Below, piece after piece: positions 60,373-64,000 of a stretch of DNA of 64,000 nt. The DNA lies in the NCBI GenBank assembly GCA_016788045.1, contig JAEUTG010000056.1, forward strand, positions 1 to 64,000. Direction: 5' to 3'. Numbering within the stretch: position 1 is the first letter of the stretch; the number at the start of each line of letters is the position of its first letter. The DNA comes from Bacteroidales bacterium. Its GTDB lineage: Bacteria; Bacteroidota; Bacteroidia; Bacteroidales; Lentimicrobiaceae. The notes beneath the pieces are model-generated. The model did no database searches and was not told the origin of the DNA. It was given only the letters and a program-made list of their open reading frames with translations. The position numbers and the translations under genes are program-made.

Positions 60373-62118
60373 ATGAACTTACAGGAAGTAGATCCAGGAA
60401 TTATTGAGAAAGCTAATATCTGGCTTCAGGGAAACTATGATGCTGATACAAAAGCACATGTAAAAGAAATGCTCGAGAATGACCCGGCTGAGTTGGTTGA
60501 GTGTTTTTACCGCGACCTTGAATTCGGCACCGGTGGTCTCAGGGGTATCATGGGTACCGGTACAAACCGGATGAACAAATACACAGTTGGGGCAGCAACC
60601 CAGGGGCTTGCCAACTATCTGAAAGCTTGTTTCTCAGGAGCCGATGAGATTAAGGTTGCCATTGCTTATGATTCACGCAACAACAGCGCCTTTTTTGCCA
60701 GAATAACTGCTGAAGTACTGGCAGCCAACAACATAAAGGTTTTTCTGTTCAATGACCTCAGGCCGGTGCCTGAGCTTTCGTTTGCAGTACGGCAGCTAGG
60801 ATGCCAGAGTGGCGTGGTTATCACAGCCTCACACAACCCGAAAGAGTACAACGGTTACAAGGTTTACTGGAATGATGGCGGCCAGCTGGTACCCCCACAT
60901 GATAAAAATGTAATTACAGAAGTTAACCGCATTTCCTCGGTTGACGACATCCGGTTTGAAGGATCAGCGGAGAACATCCAGATGATCGGTAAAGAAATTG
61001 ATGAGCTTTATCTTGATATGCTGAAGTCTTTGTCGCTTTCTCAGGATGTAATAGCCCGGCATCATGATATGAAGATCGTTTATTCTCCGATTCATGGAAC
61101 CGGAGCCCGGATGGTACCACCCGCACTTGCAAAGTTCGGATTTACCTCGGTTATGCTTGTGGAAGAACAAATGAACCCCGATGGCAACTTTCCGACAGTG
61201 CACTCACCGAATCCAGAGGAGAAAGCAGCAATGAACATGGCGCTGGAGCTGGCAAAGAAAACAGATGCTGAACTGATCCTGGCAACCGATCCCGATTCTG
61301 ACAGGGTTGGCGTGGGTGTTAAGGATATGCATGGTGACTATATTCTGCTCAACGGGAATCAATCAGCCACCTTACTGATTTATTACCTGGTAAATCAGTG
61401 GAAATACAGAGGTCTGTTAACGGGTAAGGAATTCATTGTCAAAACCATTGTAACATCAGAACTGCTGAAGGAGATTGCCCGGAGTTTTGGCATTGAGTCG
61501 TATGATGTGCTAACCGGTTTTAAATACATCGCAGAGAAAATAAGGCTATTCGAAGGCAAAAAACGCTTTATCGGTGGCGGTGAGGAAAGCTATGGATACC
61601 TGGTTGGCGACAGTGTCAGGGATAAAGATGCCGTGATTTCGTGCTGCATGCTGGCTGAAACTGCTGCCTGGGCTAAGGATCAGGGAATGTCAATGTATGA
61701 GCTGCTGATAAAAATCTACAATGACTATGGCTTCTATCTGGAGGATCTTATCTCCATTACCAAAAAAGGTAAAGCCGGAGCTGAAGAAATTCAGCAGATG
61801 ATGAAAGATTATCGTTCCAGCCCACCTTCACATATCAACGGAGAGAAAGTTGTTCTGATCAAAGACTATAAGAATCAAATAGAAAAGGATATCCTCAATG
61901 GAATAGATTCTGTCATTGACCTACCAAAATCAGATGTGCTTCAGTTCTTCCTGGAAAGCGGCAGTAAAATCACTGTAAGACCTTCAGGAACAGAGCCCAA
62001 GATTAAATTCTATTTTGGAGTGAAAGGCAAGCTGGAGGACGTCAGCCACTTTGATGAAGTCAATAAAAAGATGGGAGAACAACTTGAGGCCATTATCAGC
62101 TCGATGGGATTGAAATAA
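60373..62118 (+). CDS. Phospho-sugar mutase (phosphoglucomutase/phosphomannomutase family)
   Basis: A 581-residue alpha-D-phosphohexomutase of the long type. The phosphoserine loop is VVITASHNPKEYNGYKVYW, the metal loop ATDPDSDRVGVGVKD, the sugar-binding loop GGGEESYGYLVGDSVRDKDA, and the phosphate-binding C-terminal loop VRPSGTEPKIKFYFGVKG. GTGGLRGIMGTGTNRMNKY starts the first domain. ATG at 60373 is chosen over a TTG at 60352 because of a likely promoter just before. It would supply glucose 1-phosphate or mannose 1-phosphate for the nucleotide sugars made by the preceding genes. Substrate preference cannot be set from motifs alone. Confidence 0.93.
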   Translation: MNLQEVDPGIIEKANIWLQGNYDADTKAHVKEMLENDPAELVECFYRDLEFGTGGLRGIMGTGTNRMNKYTVGAATQGLANYLKACFSGADEIKVAIAYDSRNNSAFFARITAEVLAANNIKVFLFNDLRPVPELSFAVRQLGCQSGVVITASHNPKEYNGYKVYWNDGGQLVPPHDKNVITEVNRISSVDDIRFEGSAENIQMIGKEIDELYLDMLKSLSLSQDVIARHHDMKIVYSPIHGTGARMVPPALAKFGFTSVMLVEEQMNPDGNFPTVHSPNPEEKAAMNMALELAKKTDAELILATDPDSDRVGVGVKDMHGDYILLNGNQSATLLIYYLVNQWKYRGLLTGKEFIVKTIVTSELLKEIARSFGIESYDVLTGFKYIAEKIRLFEGKKRFIGGGEESYGYLVGDSVRDKDAVISCCMLAETAAWAKDQGMSMYELLIKIYNDYGFYLEDLISITKKGKAGAEEIQQMMKDYRSSPPSHINGEKVVLIKDYKNQIEKDILNGIDSVIDLPKSDVLQFFLESGSKITVRPSGTEPKIKFYFGVKGKLEDVSHFDEVNKKMGEQLEAIISSMGLK

Positions 62119-62124
62119 TATCAC

Positions 62125-62157
62125 AAAAAAAAAGCGGCATAAGCCGCTTTTTTTTTA
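62125..62157. terminator. Bidirectional rho-independent terminator
   Basis: AAAAAAAAAGCGGC and GCCGCTTTTTTTT around ATAA; it lies between the convergent phosphohexomutase and ornithine carbamoyltransferase genes. Confidence 0.93.
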
Positions 62158-62172
62158 CATATGATTACCTGA

Positions 62173-63174
62173 TCAGCAGCCGAGTGTTGCAACCATCACT
62201 GCCTTGATCGTATGAAGCCTGTTTTCAGCCTCATCAAAGACAACGCTCATCGGTGATTCGAACACATCATCGGTTACCTCCATGGCTTCAAGACCATATT
62301 TACGGAATATATCTTCGCCAATGGTTGTTTCACGGTTGTGGAAAGCCGGGAGGCAATGCAGGAACTTAACCTTGGGATTTCCGGTCATTGCAACCACCTC
62401 CTTGTTAACCTGATAAGGCTTAAGGAGTTGTATACGCTCAGCCCAGACTTCAGCTGGTTCTCCCATCGATACCCATACATCGGTATAGAGGAAATCAGCA
62501 TTTTTTACGCCTTCTTCAACTGATTCAGTAAGGGTGATCTTTGCACCTGTTTCTTCGGCAATTTTCCGGCATTGTGCAACCAGTTCTTCATTGGGCCAGC
62601 AGGCTTTGGGTGCTGCTGCACGAAAGTCCATTCCCATTTTGGCAGCTCCGACCATCAGAGAATTGCCCATATTGTTACGGGCATCTCCCAGATAGCAGAA
62701 TGCAACCTGATGCAGGGGTTTGTCGGAATGCTCCATCATGGTAAGAAAGTCAGCCAGAATCTGGGTAGGATGAAACTCAGTTGTGAGGCCATTCCATACA
62801 GGAACACCGGCATACCTGCCAAGCTCTTCAACAATCTGCTGACCATAGCCACGGTATTCTATTCCGTCGTACATGCGACCAAGCACCCTGGCTGTATCTT
62901 TCATCGACTCTTTTTTCCCGATCTGAGATCCGGAAGGTCCCAGGTAAGTAACATGCGCTCCCTGATCAAGGGCTGCGACTTCAAAAGCACAGCGTGTGCG
63001 GGTGGAATCTTTTTCAAAAATGAGCGCAATGTTCTTGCCTTTGAGCATTTGCTGTTCAGTACCAGAATACTTGGCCTTTTTGAGATCAGCCGATAGCTGA
63101 AGTAAATATTTGATTTCCTGTGGAGTAAAATCAAGCAATTTTAAAAAATTGCGGTTTCTGAGGTTGAATGCCAT
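62173..63174 (-). CDS. argF: Ornithine carbamoyltransferase
   Basis: A 333-residue transcarbamylase. The carbamoyl-phosphate loop is EKDSTRTRCAFEVA (Ser57-Arg61), then RGYGQQIVEELGRYAGVPVW, FHPTQILADFLTM, ATYLGDARNN-type FCYLGDARNNMGNSLMVG, and the ornithine-side HCLPAFHNRET near the C-terminus. The length and MYDGIEYRGY fit the E. coli ArgF/ArcB type rather than N-acetylornithine carbamoyltransferases, which many Bacteroidota use for arginine synthesis. It lies 35 bases downstream of a carbamate kinase gene, so it may work in the catabolic direction (citrulline to ornithine and carbamoyl phosphate). Confidence 0.93.
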   Translation of the reverse strand: MAFNLRNRNFLKLLDFTPQEIKYLLQLSADLKKAKYSGTEQQMLKGKNIALIFEKDSTRTRCAFEVAALDQGAHVTYLGPSGSQIGKKESMKDTARVLGRMYDGIEYRGYGQQIVEELGRYAGVPVWNGLTTEFHPTQILADFLTMMEHSDKPLHQVAFCYLGDARNNMGNSLMVGAAKMGMDFRAAAPKACWPNEELVAQCRKIAEETGAKITLTESVEEGVKNADFLYTDVWVSMGEPAEVWAERIQLLKPYQVNKEVVAMTGNPKVKFLHCLPAFHNRETTIGEDIFRKYGLEAMEVTDDVFESPMSVVFDEAENRLHTIKAVMVATLGC

Positions 63175-63209
63175 AAAATCTCAATTATTAAGTTAATGAC
63201 TGGTGAAAT

Positions 63210-64000
63210 CTAAACTATAACGATCCGGGTACCCCCATTGTCAATTCCGAGCTTATCAGAACTGGTGATGATGGCATCTTTTCCGGTGCCCTGAACAAAA
63301 CTGATTGCAGCCCTGATTTTCGGAGCCATGCTGCCTTCGGCAAACTGCCCATCAGCCAGATGCATTTTTGCTTCTGAAATGGTCATTCTGTCTATCGCTT
63401 TCTCCTGAGGCGTATTGTAATTGATGCAGACTTTGGCGACATCGGTAAGTATAAAGAACTTATCGGCCCTCACCTGAACAGCAAGCAACGATGAAGCAAG
63501 ATCTTTATCAATGACAGCATCAATACCCTGAAGTTTATTCTCCTGCACATAGAACTGGGGAATACCACCTCCACCAACAGCGATCACTATCTGACCTGCA
63601 CGGGCAAGTGCTTCAATGGATTTCTGATTGCTAATAACCAATGGTTTGGGGCTGGCTACTACCTTTCTGTACCCGCGGTTTCTGGGGTCGGCGGCAAAAA
63701 CAGCACCTGTTTCAGCAGTGATACGCTCCGATTCCTCTTTGGTATAATAAGGTCCAACCGGCTTGGTCGGATTACTGAATGCCGGATCATTTTTATCGAC
63801 AAGTACCTGGGTGATAATGGAAATAATATCCCGGTCAAGATCGTTGGCCATCATAACATTCCGCAATTGCTGCTCAATGATATAGCCAATAAATCCCTGA
63901 GAATAGGCTACCGCAACATCAAGCGGCATATCCGGCAAACCATACAGTTTATTGCCTGCAGTATTTGAAAGAAGGATATTGCCTACCTGTGGTCCGTTAC
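63210..64000 (-). CDS. arcC: Carbamate kinase, 5' end beyond the window
   Basis: The C-terminal 263 codons of carbamate kinase, which makes ATP from carbamoyl phosphate and ADP. The frame is open to the window edge and begins there with the conserved NGPQVGNILLSN (norm HGNGPQVGN), so about 45 N-terminal residues are missing. YSQGFIGYIIEQQL, NPTKPVGPYYTKEE, RKVVASPKPLVI, IVIAVGGGGIPQFY, VIDKDLASSLLA and ILTDVAKVCINY are family marks, and GSMAPKIRAAISFV with IITSSDKLG closes the C-terminus. It precedes argF in the same direction, a pair found in arginine/citrulline catabolism. Confidence 0.95.
   Translation of the reverse strand, partial: NGPQVGNILLSNTAGNKLYGLPDMPLDVAVAYSQGFIGYIIEQQLRNVMMANDLDRDIISIITQVLVDKNDPAFSNPTKPVGPYYTKEESERITAETGAVFAADPRNRGYRKVVASPKPLVISNQKSIEALARAGQIVIAVGGGGIPQFYVQENKLQGIDAVIDKDLASSLLAVQVRADKFFILTDVAKVCINYNTPQEKAIDRMTISEAKMHLADGQFAEGSMAPKIRAAISFVQGTGKDAIITSSDKLGIDNGGTRIVIV

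Overview
The window comes from a member of the Bacteroidota, probably Bacteroidales-like or Marinilabiliales-like. The evidence is a type III glutamine synthetase, a type IX secretion (T9SS) C-terminal sorting domain, a TonB-dependent receptor with a carboxypeptidase-regulatory-like N-terminus, many families typical of the phylum (DUF4301, DUF4831, DUF4199, DUF1684), and promoters of the Bacteroidota type (TAnnTTTG at -7, in the best cases preceded by TTTG after exactly 19 bases). It is ordinary chromosome: no transposase, integrase, phage gene or CRISPR array was seen.

Layout. 0.1-13.5 kb: secreted hydrolases, a TrmA-like RNA methyltransferase, two tRNA-Leu genes, a Ca/Na exchanger, DUF4301/DUF1858, pdxH, envelope proteins and a thioredoxin-fold lipid/periplasm-side protein. 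13.5-16.9 kb: the classical thrS-infC-rpmI-rplT translation operon on the minus strand, with a non-AUG infC start touching the thrS stop. 17.1-22.3 kb: a divergent SOS-like mutagenesis cassette, made of an XRE-HTH/S24 self-cleaving-type repressor facing dinB and a short error-prone-type dnaE, with two matching palindromic operators (GATTA-N5-TAATC) between them. 22.3-31.1 kb: two hybrid PAS histidine kinases and a CheB-CheR-PAS fusion, all on the minus strand. 31.3-34.1 kb: an FMN riboswitch in front of a TonB-dependent receptor, which suggests outer-membrane flavin uptake.

34-46.6 kb: DUF302, an MFS exporter followed by a tight run of SDR, rhodanese and DUF2062 genes, an RNA helicase, a small Lpp-like lipoprotein, rarA, kdsA, DUF4831, DUF2061 and glnN. 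46.7-55.2 kb: a long minus-strand run with two glycosyltransferases, a T9SS cargo protein, the complete GDP-D-glycero-alpha-D-manno-heptose pathway (hddA, gmhA, hddC, gmhB-like) and a sodium:solute symporter. 55.2-62.1 kb: the SRP RNA with a textbook promoter, a YrdC/YciO protein, a cupin, tRNA-Lys, then nucleotide-sugar genes (ugd, UDP-xylose synthase, rmlD), a degenerate GxxExxY protein and a phosphohexomutase. 62.2-64 kb: ornithine carbamoyltransferase and carbamate kinase, the latter running off the window end.

The most interesting items are the repressor/polymerase cassette with its two visible operators, the flavin riboswitch on an outer-membrane receptor, the heptose cassette embedded with a T9SS cargo gene, and a degenerate GxxExxY protein overlapping rmlD. 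Functions were assigned by reading motifs; no database search was run.
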